Origin: Pseudomonas sp. ML2-2023-3
Lineage (GTDB): Bacteria > Pseudomonadota > Gammaproteobacteria > Pseudomonadales > Pseudomonadaceae
Assembly: GCF_037055275.1 (NCBI RefSeq)
Contig: NZ_CP146343.1
Coordinates: forward strand, 3,382,501 to 3,446,500
DNA length: 64,000 nucleotides
Direction of reading: 5' to 3'
Shown here piece after piece: positions 1 through 9,706 of this stretch. The position numbers and the translations under genes were made by a program. Under the pieces are notes generated by a model. It made no database searches, was not told the origin of the DNA, and worked only from the letters and a program-made list of their open reading frames with translations. Each line of letters opens with the position of its first letter. Position 1 is the first letter of the stretch.

Positions 1-1247
1 GGTTCAATGTGAGGGACGGGCAGGGGCAGACTTATACAGACGTGTGTTCCCTTGCCTTGCGGACCGGTCTCGATCTGCAGTTGGGCATCGAGCAAGCGAG
101 CGCGGATTTTCATGTTCTGTATACCGCCGCAGTTCAGCAGATTATCCCGGTCAAGTCCGAGGCCATCATCGACGATGGAAAGCTGCAGGCGGTTCGCGGC
201 CCGGCTGATCTTGATGTCGATGGAGTCCGGATAAGCATGTTTGATAGCGTTGTTAACCGCTTCCTGGATGATGCGGAACAGGGCAATTTTCTGCGGCTCT
301 GCAAGCTTGTTTGCTAACCCGCCTGTGGTGTCACGCAGGCGAGTGGCAATGCTCAGGCCACTGTTGCGCACACTGCGCAACAACAAATCCTCTACGCCTT
401 CTTCCAGGCCGAAAAGCTGGAGCACTGTGGGTTTGACCGCATCAATGATAAGGCGCAGCTCCTGCATGCTCTCTTGCAACGCGTCACTGACGGGTTTCAG
501 GTCATTCCCCGACAGCGTATCCACGGTCATCAGGCGGGCGATCCGGCGGTGCAGGCGCGTCATGTCGGCCAGCGTCTGGTCGTGTAAATCCATGCCAATG
601 CGCTGCCGTTCGTTTTCCAGCTCCTCGGTCAAGCGCAGGGCACCCAGGCGCAAGCCCTCTTCTCGGGCGCGAATCTGGGTTTCGGCGATCGCCAGTCTTT
701 TTGCTTGATCGGTCTGGCGTAGTGCGTAGAGGTAGGACGCCAGCAGATCGGCGACATGCTGGGTATGGTGCACGTCTTCCAGGGTGTAGTAATCGGCTGC
801 ATGTTTGGAACAGCTCAATGCACCGATAATTTCACCTCGCGCCCGCAACGGCACGTGAAGTCGGCTGCGCAGTCCCGCATCGAAAATGGGCGTGTTGAAC
901 GCGCCGGCAAACTGATAGCGGGGGTCAGTCGTAGCGTCTTGACTGAGGATGTAAGGTTCCTCTCCCAACAGCAGGGCACGGATCGGACTTTCCACGATAG
1001 GCAGCGGGTGATTGGCAAAGTTGCTCCATGCGGTGTGTAACCCCGTTTCATAAGCATGCAGATGGTTTTCTCCATCCAGCAACAGCAAGCTGATGTCCAG
1101 GTGATCATGGGGCAGGATGATGCGAATTTCCTCGGAAATTGCATCGATCATCGACTGGAAGTCCAACTGACCCGCGAGGGCCCTGGAGATGCCGAGAAAG
1201 TGATGGAGGACATCCTCGGCATGGATGCTGGGTCGTTTCACGGTCAT
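1..1247 (-). CDS. GAF-domain sensor histidine kinase (NarL-type partner), 3' end outside window
   Basis: The reading frame is open from an ATG at 1247 down to base 1 and continues beyond the window, giving at least 415 residues. An AAAGGTGC ribosome site precedes the ATG. Residues about 15-170 look like a GAF sensor domain. A HisKA_3 helix follows, with the phospho-acceptor in the context MDLHDQT (His222). Near the end are HATPase_c features (a VNNAIKHA N-box-like stretch, a DDGLGLD G1 box, and GIQNMKIRARLL). This is the layout of NarX/DegS/LiaS-type kinases that phosphorylate LuxR-family regulators. No transmembrane segment is visible, so it is probably cytosolic and senses a small ligand or redox state. 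It is divergent from the ABC importer operon. The cognate regulator would lie left of the window. Confidence 0.85.
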   Translation of the reverse strand, partial: MTVKRPSIHAEDVLHHFLGISRALAGQLDFQSMIDAISEEIRIILPHDHLDISLLLLDGENHLHAYETGLHTAWSNFANHPLPIVESPIRALLLGEEPYILSQDATTDPRYQFAGAFNTPIFDAGLRSRLHVPLRARGEIIGALSCSKHAADYYTLEDVHHTQHVADLLASYLYALRQTDQAKRLAIAETQIRAREEGLRLGALRLTEELENERQRIGMDLHDQTLADMTRLHRRIARLMTVDTLSGNDLKPVSDALQESMQELRLIIDAVKPTVLQLFGLEEGVEDLLLRSVRNSGLSIATRLRDTTGGLANKLAEPQKIALFRIIQEAVNNAIKHAYPDSIDIKISRAANRLQLSIVDDGLGLDRDNLLNCGGIQNMKIRARLLDAQLQIETGPQGKGTHVCISLPLPVPHIE

Positions 1248-1523
1248 GCACCTTTTATTTTTGTAGCCCTACCATACCCGCTATCACTGAACGCGGGCAT
1301 CCCTCTGCGCGGGCGATCAGGTGACCTGATTGAAAAATTGCGAATGCTCGCAGGCAGATTGCGTGATCCCGCATATTTGGTGCGGTGTCGCGCCGCATAT
1401 CTGCATTGATGTGCGCAGACGCTGGCTGTGAGACGGCGCAGACTGAAATCGAACTTGCGTAAAACGGTGAGCATCCATCCATTGGACCGCCCGAACCCCA
1501 AAAATAATAACAAAGGTCAATCC

Positions 1524-2546
1524 ATGAAAATTCGTCCGTTGCGATGCCTGTTTCTATCAAGCGCGCTGTTGCTTTCTCCCTTCATGCAAGTGCAGGCCGA
1601 TACGGCCGACAAGACCATCGCCTTGTCCAATAACTACGCGGGTAATTCCTGGCGTCAGAATATGCTTGGCAGCTGGAAGCAGACCACCGACGACGCTGTG
1701 AAAAAAGGCGTTATCGCTTCCGCAGACGCCTTCACAACCGGTGAAAATCAGGCCACCGAGCAAGCGGCACAAATCCAGAACCTCATCCTTCAGGGTTACA
1801 GCGCCATCGTCATCAACGCAGCGTCGCCGACCGCTCTAAATGGCGCCGTCAAGCAGGCCTGCGATGCGGGCATTATCGTCGTGTCCTTCGATGGCATCGT
1901 CACCGAACCCTGTGCCTATCGCATCTCCATGGACTTTAAAAAAAGCGGTCTTGACCAGATGGATTATCTGGCCAAACGCTTCCCAAATGGCGCAAACATA
2001 CTGGAGATTCGCGGGCTGGCAGGCGTCTCGGTGGATGAGCAGATCCATTCCGGGATCGTTGCGGGCGCGCAAAAGTATCCCAACCTGAAAATCGTTGGTT
2101 CGGTCAATGGCAACTGGTCACAGACTGCCGCGCAGAAAGCGGTGGCGGGCATTTTACCTAGCCTGCCACCTATAGATGCCTTGGTGACTCAAGGGGATGA
2201 CGGTTACGGCGCGGCCCAGGCGTTCATGTCCGCTGGACGGCCGACGCCGACGATTATCTTCGGTAATCGCGAGGAAGAGCTGTCGTGGTGGAAGAAACAG
2301 AAAGACGCCAACGGCTACCAAAGCTTTTCGATTTCCAGCGCTCCGAGCATCTCCAGCCTGGCGTTCTGGGTAGCCCAGCAATTGCTGGATGGCAAGAAAA
2401 TGCCCCATGACTTGCTGTCGCCAGCAGTCAGCGTGACTCAGGACTCACTGGAGCCTGCACTCAAGGGCCTTGAGAAGGGCGGGATTGTCAGTCAGGTCTA
2501 CAGCGTCGAGGACGTCGCCACGCTGACAAGCCCATCCGCTCATTGA
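1524..2546 (+). CDS. Carbohydrate ABC transporter substrate-binding protein
   Basis: A 340-residue periplasmic binding protein of the ribose/galactose class (Peripla_BP_4). The start at 1524 is chosen because it follows an AAAGGT ribosome site and opens a clear Sec signal peptide (MKIRPLRC, a leucine-rich core, VQADTA). An upstream in-frame start at 1428 would bury that signal. The mature part has the two-lobed sugar-binder features, such as INAASPTALNGAV and the TQGDDGYGAAQAF segment. It is the first gene of an operon with an ATPase, two permeases and a lactonase, so it delivers a sugar or sugar-like compound to that importer. The exact ligand cannot be read from the sequence. Confidence 0.88.
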   Translation: MKIRPLRCLFLSSALLLSPFMQVQADTADKTIALSNNYAGNSWRQNMLGSWKQTTDDAVKKGVIASADAFTTGENQATEQAAQIQNLILQGYSAIVINAASPTALNGAVKQACDAGIIVVSFDGIVTEPCAYRISMDFKKSGLDQMDYLAKRFPNGANILEIRGLAGVSVDEQIHSGIVAGAQKYPNLKIVGSVNGNWSQTAAQKAVAGILPSLPPIDALVTQGDDGYGAAQAFMSAGRPTPTIIFGNREEELSWWKKQKDANGYQSFSISSAPSISSLAFWVAQQLLDGKKMPHDLLSPAVSVTQDSLEPALKGLEKGGIVSQVYSVEDVATLTSPSAH

Positions 2547-2593
2547 CCCGCGTGTGCCGCGCCTGAGTGCGCGGCAATGCTGAGGAGAATGTC

Positions 2594-4048
2594 ATGTCTG
2601 ACTTTCAACGAGCGCTGGTAACCTTCCAAGGTATCGGCAAATCGTTTGGCGCTGTTCGTGCCCTGTGTGACGTCAACCTGAGTGTTCAGGCCGGAGAGTG
2701 CCTGGGGTTGATCGGCCATAACGGCGCGGGTAAATCCACACTGATGCAGGTCTTGGCCGGCACTCTTCCTGCCGACTGCGGTGCGCTGCTGGTCGGCGAT
2801 CAGGAAGTACGCTCCAGCTATGGCGTGCAGGTGGCACGCCAGCACGGGATCCGCTGTGTGTTTCAGGAACTGTCGTTATGCCCAAACCTCAGCGTGGCCG
2901 AAAATACCCGGCTGATGTCACCGGCTATTCGTGGCTGGGGCTGGCGACGTAAAGCCAGGGCGCTGATCGAAGCCAGTCTTGATCAGATTTTTCCGGGCCA
3001 TGATATTCGTGGCGACGACATCGTTGCCGAGTTGCCGATCGGCAAACGCCAGATGGTCGAAATTGCCCGTGCATTCGTGCGTGTCGATGAACGCCTGGAC
3101 TTGGTGATCCTCGATGAACCCACGTCCTCTCTGGATTCGCGGGTTGCCGAACAACTCCTGCAGTTTGTCCGGCGGTTTGTCGGCGCTGGCGGCAGCATCG
3201 TGCTCATTAGCCACATTCTTGGGGAGATGCTGGACACCTGTGACCGCATTACCGTAATGCGTGACGGGCGAGTGGTAGAGATTCGCCCCGCGGCGAATTT
3301 TACCCACGCGTCCCTGGTGGAGTGCATGGGGAGCGCCGCAAAGGCGGCTTGCGAACAGCACGTTTTTGTCTCGCGACGGGCCCATGGTTCTCCCGTGGTG
3401 GCTCAACGTCCGGCCCGTCAAGCCAATGCAATGACAGTCAATGCGCATCCTGGCGAAATCGTCGGTCTCACCGGGTTGGCAGGACATGGCCAAAGCCAGT
3501 TACTCATTCAAATACTGCGTCACCGTATTGCCAGGGGGCAGGGCGCCGCGCTCGTGGCCGGGGATCGACAAAATGACGGTGTGTTTGCGATGTGGTCTAT
3601 CGCCGAGAACATCACGATCAGTTCGTTGGCCCACCTGAAGCGCGGCGCTCTGATTGATCCGGACGCAGAGCATGCTATGGCTGAAGAATGGCAAAAACGC
3701 ATGGGAATCCGCACCCCGGATATGGGAAACCCCATCCTTTCACTGTCGGGCGGTAATCAACAAAAAGCACTGTTCGCCCGCGCATTGGCATCGCGCAGCG
3801 ATCTGATCCTGATGGATGATCCCATGCGTGGCGTTGATGTCGGCACCAAGCGTGAGGTGTACTCGATCATCGCTCAGGAGGCGGCCAAAGGGCGCACCTT
3901 CATCTGGTACACCACTGAGCTGGAAGAGCTCGATTACTGTGACCACATCTATGTGTTTCGTGATGGCCAGGCAGTCCTTGACCTGCCACGCAGCCAACTA
4001 AGCGAGGAGCAGATTCTTCGCTGCTCCTTTGTGGAGCAAACGGCATGA
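2594..4048 (+). CDS. Sugar ABC transporter ATP-binding protein (two ATPase domains)
   Basis: A 484-residue RbsA/MglA-type ATPase with two nucleotide-binding domains. The start at 2594 follows a GAGGAGA ribosome site. Domain 1 has Walker [10 protein letters not shown], a relaxed signature (LPIGKRQ) and Walker [13 protein letters not shown]. Domain 2 has the degenerate Walker A usual in this family (GLAGHGQSQ), an intact LSGGNQQ signature, and an unusual Walker B reading [12 protein letters not shown], with Asp where Glu is expected. It powers uptake through the two permeases downstream. Its stop overlaps the first permease start (ATGA at 4045), which indicates translational coupling. Confidence 0.9.
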   Translation: MSDFQRALVTFQGIGKSFGAVRALCDVNLSVQAGECLGLIGHNGAGKSTLMQVLAGTLPADCGALLVGDQEVRSSYGVQVARQHGIRCVFQELSLCPNLSVAENTRLMSPAIRGWGWRRKARALIEASLDQIFPGHDIRGDDIVAELPIGKRQMVEIARAFVRVDERLDLVILDEPTSSLDSRVAEQLLQFVRRFVGAGGSIVLISHILGEMLDTCDRITVMRDGRVVEIRPAANFTHASLVECMGSAAKAACEQHVFVSRRAHGSPVVAQRPARQANAMTVNAHPGEIVGLTGLAGHGQSQLLIQILRHRIARGQGAALVAGDRQNDGVFAMWSIAENITISSLAHLKRGALIDPDAEHAMAEEWQKRMGIRTPDMGNPILSLSGGNQQKALFARALASRSDLILMDDPMRGVDVGTKREVYSIIAQEAAKGRTFIWYTTELEELDYCDHIYVFRDGQAVLDLPRSQLSEEQILRCSFVEQTA

Positions 4049-5031
4049 ATGCATCTACCTCGCTACCGCTGAAAGGCGCTGCGGTCAAATCGCCCGGATT
4101 GAACTATGCACGCCTGCTGCGCAGTGCGTTGCCCGGGGTTTCACTCGTGGTGCTGCTGATCACCATTTTCATCATGCAGCCCAGGGCCATGAGTTACATG
4201 GGCATGAACCTGATGCTTAACCTTGCGGTGCCAATCGCCTTGGCGACCGTCGCCCAGATGCTGATCATCACCGTCAACGATCTTGACCTGTCGCTGGGCA
4301 GTTTTATCAGCTTCGTCGCCTGCGTGGCGGCAACGTTGCTGGACCAGCACCCCGTACTTGGCTGCCTGGCATTGCTCGGATGCATTGCGGTGTACGCGTT
4401 GCTGGGCGCGCTGATTCATATACGTCACTTGCCTTCCATCGTCGTAACTCTCGGCATGTCGTTCGTGTGGATGGGCGCTGCTGTGCTGTTGTTGCCTGCG
4501 CCGGGAGGCAGTGCGCCTGAATGGCTGCAGAGCCTGGTTCGTATCAAGACACCTTTGCTGCCTTTCGCGATCATTGTCTGTGTGGTGCTGGCGATTGCCG
4601 TACATGTGTTTTTGATGCGTTCGACGCTGGGTGTTGTGTTGCGGGGGGCGGGGGGAAATCCGCTGGCCATTGCGAAGGCAGGATGGTCGCTGCTGCGTAT
4701 CAAGATAACCATGTATGCGCTGGCCGGTACATTCGGGGTCTTCGCCGGCCTGTTTTTAGTCGGCCTGACCACCTCTGCAGACGCAAGCATCGCGCTGCGT
4801 TACACCTTGTTGTCCATCGCGGGCGTGATCCTCGGTGGCGGTGAGTTTGTCGGCGGCCGCGTCTCGCCCACCGGCGCAGTGCTGGGAGCCCTGACACTGG
4901 TGCTGGCAGGCTCGCTGCTGTCCTTTATGCGCATTTCGCCAGACTGGCAGATGGGTGCCCAGGGCGCGATTCTGATTCTCGTCCTCGCCTTGCGTACGTC
5001 CGTCAACCGTCTTGAGGCTCGCCCACTATGA
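4045..5031 (+). CDS. Sugar ABC transporter permease (RbsC-like), first
   Basis: A 328-residue inner-membrane permease of the BPD_transp_2 family with about 8-10 hydrophobic segments. The family-typical stretch around [13 protein letters not shown] is present, as is the late [19 protein letters not shown] loop that meets the ATPase. It overlaps the ATPase gene by 4 bases and the second permease by 4 bases, so all three are probably made together. Two different permeases imply a heterodimeric channel. Confidence 0.9.
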   Translation: MNASTSLPLKGAAVKSPGLNYARLLRSALPGVSLVVLLITIFIMQPRAMSYMGMNLMLNLAVPIALATVAQMLIITVNDLDLSLGSFISFVACVAATLLDQHPVLGCLALLGCIAVYALLGALIHIRHLPSIVVTLGMSFVWMGAAVLLLPAPGGSAPEWLQSLVRIKTPLLPFAIIVCVVLAIAVHVFLMRSTLGVVLRGAGGNPLAIAKAGWSLLRIKITMYALAGTFGVFAGLFLVGLTTSADASIALRYTLLSIAGVILGGGEFVGGRVSPTGAVLGALTLVLAGSLLSFMRISPDWQMGAQGAILILVLALRTSVNRLEARPL

Positions 5032-5990
5032 AGCGTGTTCCGTTACTCACCACGGTCATGGGCAAGCCCTGGGTATGGTCGTTCCTCGCCGCCTTGCTGA
5101 TTTGGATCGCGACCATTGCGTTCACCGGGGGCCAGGGTGCAGGTTCGCTGTTGTCAGGTTCATTGAGCTTCTCGGCGTTCTTCGTGATAGTCGGCATCGG
5201 CCAGATGTTTGTGATTACCACGGGCCCGGGCAACATAGATTTGTCGATTCCGGCCAATATCGCACTCAGCGGGGCCATTGGCATGAAGTTGATGGACGGC
5301 CAGCCAGGTCTGATCTGGTTGGGCGTTCTAGGTGTACTGGGGGCCGGTATGTTGATCGGTTGTGCCAACTACGCCTTGATCCGGGTGCTTCGCATACCGC
5401 CGATCATTGCCACGCTGTCAGCCAGTTTCCTGTTGCAGTCAATGGCGATTGCCTACGGTCGAAGCATTCGGATCCAGCCACCGGAAATGTTCTACCAGTT
5501 CTGCACCGGCAACATCTTGGGCGTGCCGTACCTGACGATCAGCGTCGTGCTGCTGGCAGTCGTCATGGGCTACGTGCTGACACGCAGCATCTACGGCCGC
5601 TGGACGATCGCCATTGGCCAGAACGCCCGTGCTGCGGAGCTTGCCGGTGGCCATGTCAACCTGATCCGCTTCGCGACCTACGTACTCAGTGCGGTCTTTG
5701 CCAGCCTCTGCGGCCTTCTGCTGGCCGGTTTTTCCGGCGGGGCTTCGTTGAGCATGGGCGAGGAGTACCTGCTGGCCTCGATTGCAGTCGTGGTGATCGG
5801 CGGGACCTCAGTGGCGGGTGGATTTTCCAACGTGCCCGGCATCTGGGGAGCGGCGCTGTTTCTTTATCTGCTGGTAAGCATGCTCAACACCTTTGGCGCC
5901 AGCGCCGGGGTGCGCTTGATCCTTACCGGCCTGATCATCATTGCGGTCATCACCGCCGTCAGTGGCCGCAAGTCGGCACGCACTGCCTGA
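5028..5990 (+). CDS. Sugar ABC transporter permease (RbsC-like), second
   Basis: A 320-residue paralogue of the preceding permease in the same BPD_transp_2 family. It carries the GPGNIDLSIPANIAL segment and the GGTSVAGGFSNVPG coupling loop. The start overlaps the previous stop by four bases. It probably forms the second half of the membrane channel. The product is highly hydrophobic with no extra domain. Confidence 0.9.
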   Translation: MKRVPLLTTVMGKPWVWSFLAALLIWIATIAFTGGQGAGSLLSGSLSFSAFFVIVGIGQMFVITTGPGNIDLSIPANIALSGAIGMKLMDGQPGLIWLGVLGVLGAGMLIGCANYALIRVLRIPPIIATLSASFLLQSMAIAYGRSIRIQPPEMFYQFCTGNILGVPYLTISVVLLAVVMGYVLTRSIYGRWTIAIGQNARAAELAGGHVNLIRFATYVLSAVFASLCGLLLAGFSGGASLSMGEEYLLASIAVVVIGGTSVAGGFSNVPGIWGAALFLYLLVSMLNTFGASAGVRLILTGLIIIAVITAVSGRKSARTA

Positions 5991-6005
5991 ATAGAGGGTA
6001 TTTCC

Positions 6006-6917
6006 ATGTTTGAACCTCACTATGAATACATCGATGAACGCTTCCGCGCATTGACACTGCCCAACACTCAACTCGAGCAGCTCTACAACCAATGCCGCTG
6101 GGCCGAGGGGCCGGTCTGGTTTAACGACGGTGGTTACCTCTTGTGGAGTGACATTCCCAACCAGCGTATTTTGCGCTGGACGCCAGAGCAGGGCGTGTCG
6201 GTGTTTCGTCAAGACTCCAACTTCGCCAACGGCAATACCCGAGATCTTCAGGGCCGACTGGTCACCTGTGAACACGGCCCACGCCGCGTGACCCGCACTG
6301 AGCCGGACGGGTCGATCACGGTGATCGCGGATCGTTACCAGGGCAAACGCCTGAACTCACCGAACGACGTGGTGGTTCACCGTGACGGCGCCATCTGGTT
6401 TACTGACCCGACCTACGGAATCCTCACTGATTACGAAGGCTTCAAGGCTGAGCAGGAACAGCAGGGCCAGAATGTCTATCGGGTCGATCCGGTGACGGGT
6501 GAAGTCCAATGCGTGGCGGATGATTTCGTTCAGCCCAATGGCCTGGCGTTTTCGGCCGATGGCAAGACTCTGTACATTGCCGACTCGGCGCGCACACATG
6601 ACCTCGCAGCCCCACATCACATTCGAGCGCTGGAGGTGATAGACCACTGTCGCTTGGGTCGTTCGCGGGTGTTCGCCGAGATCGAACCCGGGATCCCCGA
6701 CGGCTTGCGCGTCGATGTACAAGGAAACGTGTGGACGAGCGCGGGTGACGGGATTCAATGCTTTGCTCCTGACGGCACATTACTGGGCAAGATCCTGCTG
6801 CCGGAGAAAGTCGCCAACCTCACGTTCGGCGGTCCACGTCGCAACCGCTTGTTTATCACCGCCAATACGTCGCTCTACATGATCCATGTGGCGGTGGCGG
6901 GCGCACAGATGCCGTGA
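6006..6917 (+). CDS. SMP-30/gluconolactonase/LRE family protein
   Basis: A 303-residue protein matching the six-bladed beta-propeller family of gluconolactonases, which hydrolyse sugar lactones and bind a divalent metal. Seen motifs are WAEGPVWF (metal-binding Glu), LNSPNDVVV, WFTDPTYG and IPDGLRVD with its Asp. A GAGGG ribosome site precedes the ATG. No signal peptide is visible, so it is cytosolic. As the last gene of the importer operon, it probably opens a lactone formed from the imported sugar; this role is inferred from position. Confidence 0.88.
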   Translation: MFEPHYEYIDERFRALTLPNTQLEQLYNQCRWAEGPVWFNDGGYLLWSDIPNQRILRWTPEQGVSVFRQDSNFANGNTRDLQGRLVTCEHGPRRVTRTEPDGSITVIADRYQGKRLNSPNDVVVHRDGAIWFTDPTYGILTDYEGFKAEQEQQGQNVYRVDPVTGEVQCVADDFVQPNGLAFSADGKTLYIADSARTHDLAAPHHIRALEVIDHCRLGRSRVFAEIEPGIPDGLRVDVQGNVWTSAGDGIQCFAPDGTLLGKILLPEKVANLTFGGPRRNRLFITANTSLYMIHVAVAGAQMP

Positions 6918-6963
6918 AGGTGATCGCTCCCAAACACGACACAAACTGAGTTGCATCGGTATG

Positions 6964-6994
6964 AAAAAACCGCCCGGAGGGGGGCGGTTTTCTT
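6964..6994 (+). terminator. Rho-independent terminator of the sugar importer operon
   Basis: A perfect 10-bp stem (AAAACCGCCC at 6966-6975 pairing with GGGCGGTTTT at 6982-6991) has a 6-base loop and ends in a T-rich tail. It lies 47 bases after the lactonase stop. Confidence 0.85.
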
Positions 6995-7027
6995 CGACAT
7001 TCAACTGATGAGACCGTTTCTAGATTC

Positions 7028-7867
7028 TCAGGTGACGTATGAGATTAATTTGACGACTCCCAGTTCGAATCTGAAAAGCCAATCAATGACGGGTTGTGCC
7101 AAATTGCAATAGCTGTAGCTACAGTTAAATTGCTGTATTGCTGGCGTCAAGTGATAGTGGGTTTGTACGAATAAGGGAGTGACAAGCAAAGCAATAGCAA
7201 CACCAGCCACTGCATAAGCCCTTATCTTTATCCAGCTACCACCCGCCAACCCAAATACTTCACCTATGAACACGGAAGGGTAATCACCCAATTCCACATC
7301 CGTATTCAGGATCCTGGCGTCCTTGTAAGTCCCCATGAATTTTGAGGATGAAGCACTGCGAATGGGTGATCGGCTCGGCCCCTGCCAAGGTGTCGACTGA
7401 GCTCACGATAGTGGGCTCAATGCCGGCATCACGCAGAGCATTTTCCATCAGCCTGTCGAAGTTAGTCGTGACGATGACACGTACGTGTCCAGCGCGCACC
7501 ATTTCTGCAATAGCGCGATGAGCCCGGGTGGGAACCTTCAACCCATCCTCTAACTCTTGGGCTGTGGGCTCCAGGAGCCTTGAATAATCGCTCTGTGTTC
7601 GCTTTGCGTCCCAGCCAAGGTCTCAAGCAGCGTCGAATAGTTTGGCTGCTCTCCTGTCTGACCTACGTACCAAGCATGCCAGTCTTCTTGCTCACCTACG
7701 CCTGAGGCAATACCGGCGCGCTTTACCAGTTCCATGGTGATCTCCCAGCCGGTCGGAATGCCGGCGGAGCGTGACACTCCTGACCCCAAAAGTAGTGCGT
7801 ACACTCCTTTGTTCTCGTATGCCGAGAATGCAAGCTGGGTTGTGGGGTCATTAGCAATGATGGGCAT
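7028..7867 (-). pseudogene. SIR2-family gene remnant, two frameshifts, chimeric 3' end
   Basis: Read leftward from the ATG at 7867, three frames together give a SIR2-like NAD-binding domain: LLLGSGVSRSAG (glycine motif), VTTNFDRLME (catalytic-core TTNFD) and KIHGD. The first frame breaks near 7585; read one base over it continues sensibly as LEPTAQELEDGLKVP. A second shift right after IHGD (near 7330) restores YKDARILNTDVELGDY. After about 7250 the SIR2 resemblance stops and the frame runs into a hydrophobic, membrane-like tail (AYAVAGVAIALLVTP). SIR2 proteins of this type often serve in phage defence through NAD depletion. This copy cannot make the full enzyme without frameshifting. Assembly errors are a less likely explanation. 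Confidence 0.75.
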
Positions 7868-8473
7868 GGGATCTTCCTTGCGTTCGGGGCGATGGCCAAA
7901 ATCTTGGGAGCGCCAGCGTTATCATGAGTGAAGGTATTCTAGCCAAAGGCCATCGCGGACGCAGTGATCGCTTGTGCCGAACTCTACGTCAACGCCATGA
8001 TCCTCGGCGCAACTCTCACTGCATCTCAGAAGCCGCTGTTTCCCAAATATGGATGCGCCATCAGATGAGGAGCATGAGCCATTTTGGCCGTCAGAGATTA
8101 GGTTGCAGCTTCGGGGGCGAATGTCCATGGGTGACGTTCTCTCGCCGCTAGTCGAGTGTGTGGGCGTCCTGGAGGAATGGCGTAGTGTGTTGTGGGAGGG
8201 AGGGGCGTAAATTGGTCAAGGCACCCTGAATTTCGCGGAGGGCAAGTAATGACGCAGAATGGTGCATCAAGCAACCGTTGCTATCGTCATACGCAAGGTG
8301 AGCGTCATGAACCCAGGGCAGGTTTTGAACGCATCAAAGGAGAAGCTAGAATTGGGACTGGGGCATGTCGAAGAATTGTAGGTGAAAGCTCCTGCTAGCG
8401 CATTTGCTAAGGTCAGCTTGGCGAGTAAAAAAGACCCGGATCCAGAGTCCAGGTCTTTCTATCACGTGGAGAC
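7868..8473. other. Gene-poor interval
   Basis: No reading frame here has convincing protein character on either strand. Only the terminator of the rightward neighbour, which is transcribed leftward, is recognisable, at 8427-8459. It may be eroded flank of the SIR2 locus. Confidence 0.5.
8427..8459 (-). terminator. Rho-independent terminator for the 8474-9022 gene
   Basis: Read on the minus strand, AAAGACCTGGA pairs with TCCGGGTCTTT around a short loop and is followed by a run of T. It lies just downstream of the leftward gene ending at 8474, which supports that gene being expressed. Confidence 0.75.
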
Positions 8474-9022
8474 TTATGTCAAACGGGGGCGGTTATACGA
8501 TGGCTCAGGACTCAAGAAGTGCGGCACCTCTGAAAGCATGAGGTCGCATTCAACCAATGCTGGCCCATGCCAGAAAAGCGTCCAGCGGTTGTAGTCTTCC
8601 TCTGTCTCGATCACGTAAAGGGTTTCCTTCCTGCATTCCCTGAAAACACGGATAAACCAAGCGGGTTTTACCTTGGATGGCACTCGAAGCTCAAACCCAT
8701 CGTCCGACCACCCCACCCAGTGGCTAAACCAGCTGCGCTCAAAGTAATCGTGCAACTGAACGAAGTAGTACGACCGGCTATCGTCAGCCTGTGCTGCTGC
8801 GCAGAGGTCTCTTCCGTGGTCACGCCACGATTTGAATGCTTGCTGGAATGATTCCAGGCAAGTCTCCCATGACTCGAAACCATAGCGTCGTGCGACGATG
8901 GCCAGACATGCTCTATGTCGCAGAGTTTTTTGGCTTTGACGCTTTAGAACCTTGGCTTCGCGTTTGATTTTCTGCAGAAGCTCAGGGGTGAGAGACTGTG
9001 TGAAAACAAGAGAGTTAGACAT
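8474..9022 (-). CDS. Hypothetical protein with basic helical N-terminus
   Basis: A 182-residue protein I do not recognise by name. The start at 9022 (MSNSLVF) is preferred over an in-frame ATG ten codons earlier, because similar accessory proteins I recall begin at this point. Residues about 9-50 form a lysine-rich helical stretch (LLQKIKREAKVLKRQ) ending in RRYGFESWETC, a pattern also seen at the start of some plasmid- and island-borne proteins. The rest is rich in Trp, Tyr and Phe, without a signal peptide or membrane segment. A good terminator follows it. It lies among decayed accessory genes. Confidence 0.6.
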   Translation of the reverse strand: MSNSLVFTQSLTPELLQKIKREAKVLKRQSQKTLRHRACLAIVARRYGFESWETCLESFQQAFKSWRDHGRDLCAAAQADDSRSYYFVQLHDYFERSWFSHWVGWSDDGFELRVPSKVKPAWFIRVFRECRKETLYVIETEEDYNRWTLFWHGPALVECDLMLSEVPHFLSPEPSYNRPRLT

Positions 9023-9377
9023 GACTATCCCCATAAATCCAATACGGAGCACTGGCCCGCTCAGGCCCTAGATTTTTGGGAACTCGTCAGATTTTTTGCT
9101 TACAGTGTTCTCACTTGGCCAGCGGGCGGCTCAGGCACCTGTAGTCGTACCTGTGGCCGAAATGGTGCGGCAACTCACTCGAAGCTGTCAAGGAACTGGG
9201 TAGTCCCAGACCCTTCAGTATCGTACACCGTGATTTTCGTGCTTGAGATTAGCTCGCGAAGGTAAACGTTTACTTATACTAGGGGCTGTGCTGATGATGC
9301 GCCTTTAGCGCGCCTGCCCGGATTGCTGGGCCGATCGGAATAATACGCCGGGTGAAATGACCAGGACGGGGTAGCGA
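9023..9377. other. Intergenic region upstream of DUF2384 gene
   Basis: No gene is supported. It contains a perfect 12-bp palindrome at 9262-9273, listed separately. Confidence 0.5.
9262..9273. promoter_or_regulatory. Perfect 12-bp palindrome GTAAACGTTTAC, possible operator
   Basis: A self-complementary 12-mer 105 bases before the DUF2384 antitoxin-like gene, with a TATACT hexamer at 9275-9280 resembling a -10 box. Toxin-antitoxin operons are commonly autorepressed through such palindromes. The assignment is inference from position only. Confidence 0.3.
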
Positions 9378-9569
9378 ATGCAAGATGTAGGCGTGGTGTG
9401 GCAGAAGGCCGAGCAGGTGTTTGGTGACAAAGCCAAAGCGGCGGTGTGGCTGTCAACACCCAGGCATATGTTTGGGGGGCTGACAGCAATCGACTTTGTG
9501 AAAAACGAGGGATGCTCAGAGCTCGTGATTGAGGTGCTGACCCAGATCGAGCACGGACACGCCTGCTGA
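9378..9569 (+). CDS. DUF2384 (MbcA/ParS/Xre) antitoxin-like protein, short form
   Basis: A 63-residue protein that is nearly all one DUF2384 domain, the toxin-binding C-terminal part of Xre/MbcA antitoxins (FGDKAKAAVWLSTPRHMFGG, then an AIDF/VIEVLTQIEHG end). Known family members are usually 110-160 residues with an N-terminal Xre-like helical domain, which is missing here. An in-frame stop lies immediately upstream. No RES-type toxin follows; the next gene is a DUF4062 protein. It is therefore either a truncated antitoxin left after loss of its toxin or a stand-alone short antitoxin. Confidence 0.65.
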   Translation: MQDVGVVWQKAEQVFGDKAKAAVWLSTPRHMFGGLTAIDFVKNEGCSELVIEVLTQIEHGHAC

Positions 9570-9706
9570 AACCATTGCTAATGGTGAGGAAAAAACAGGC
9601 CGACTAGGCGAAGCGAGCGTTCATTTTGCTGGGCCGGGTACTTGGCATTCACCCCTGTGAGAACATACAGTAGTTCCGCCAAAGTCGTCAGCTCTGAGGG
9701 ATCACA

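Noticed and set aside
9..1040. Several rightward open frames of 60-155 codons across the first kilobase
   Set aside because: They are antisense to a clear histidine kinase gene on the minus strand that runs off the window edge.
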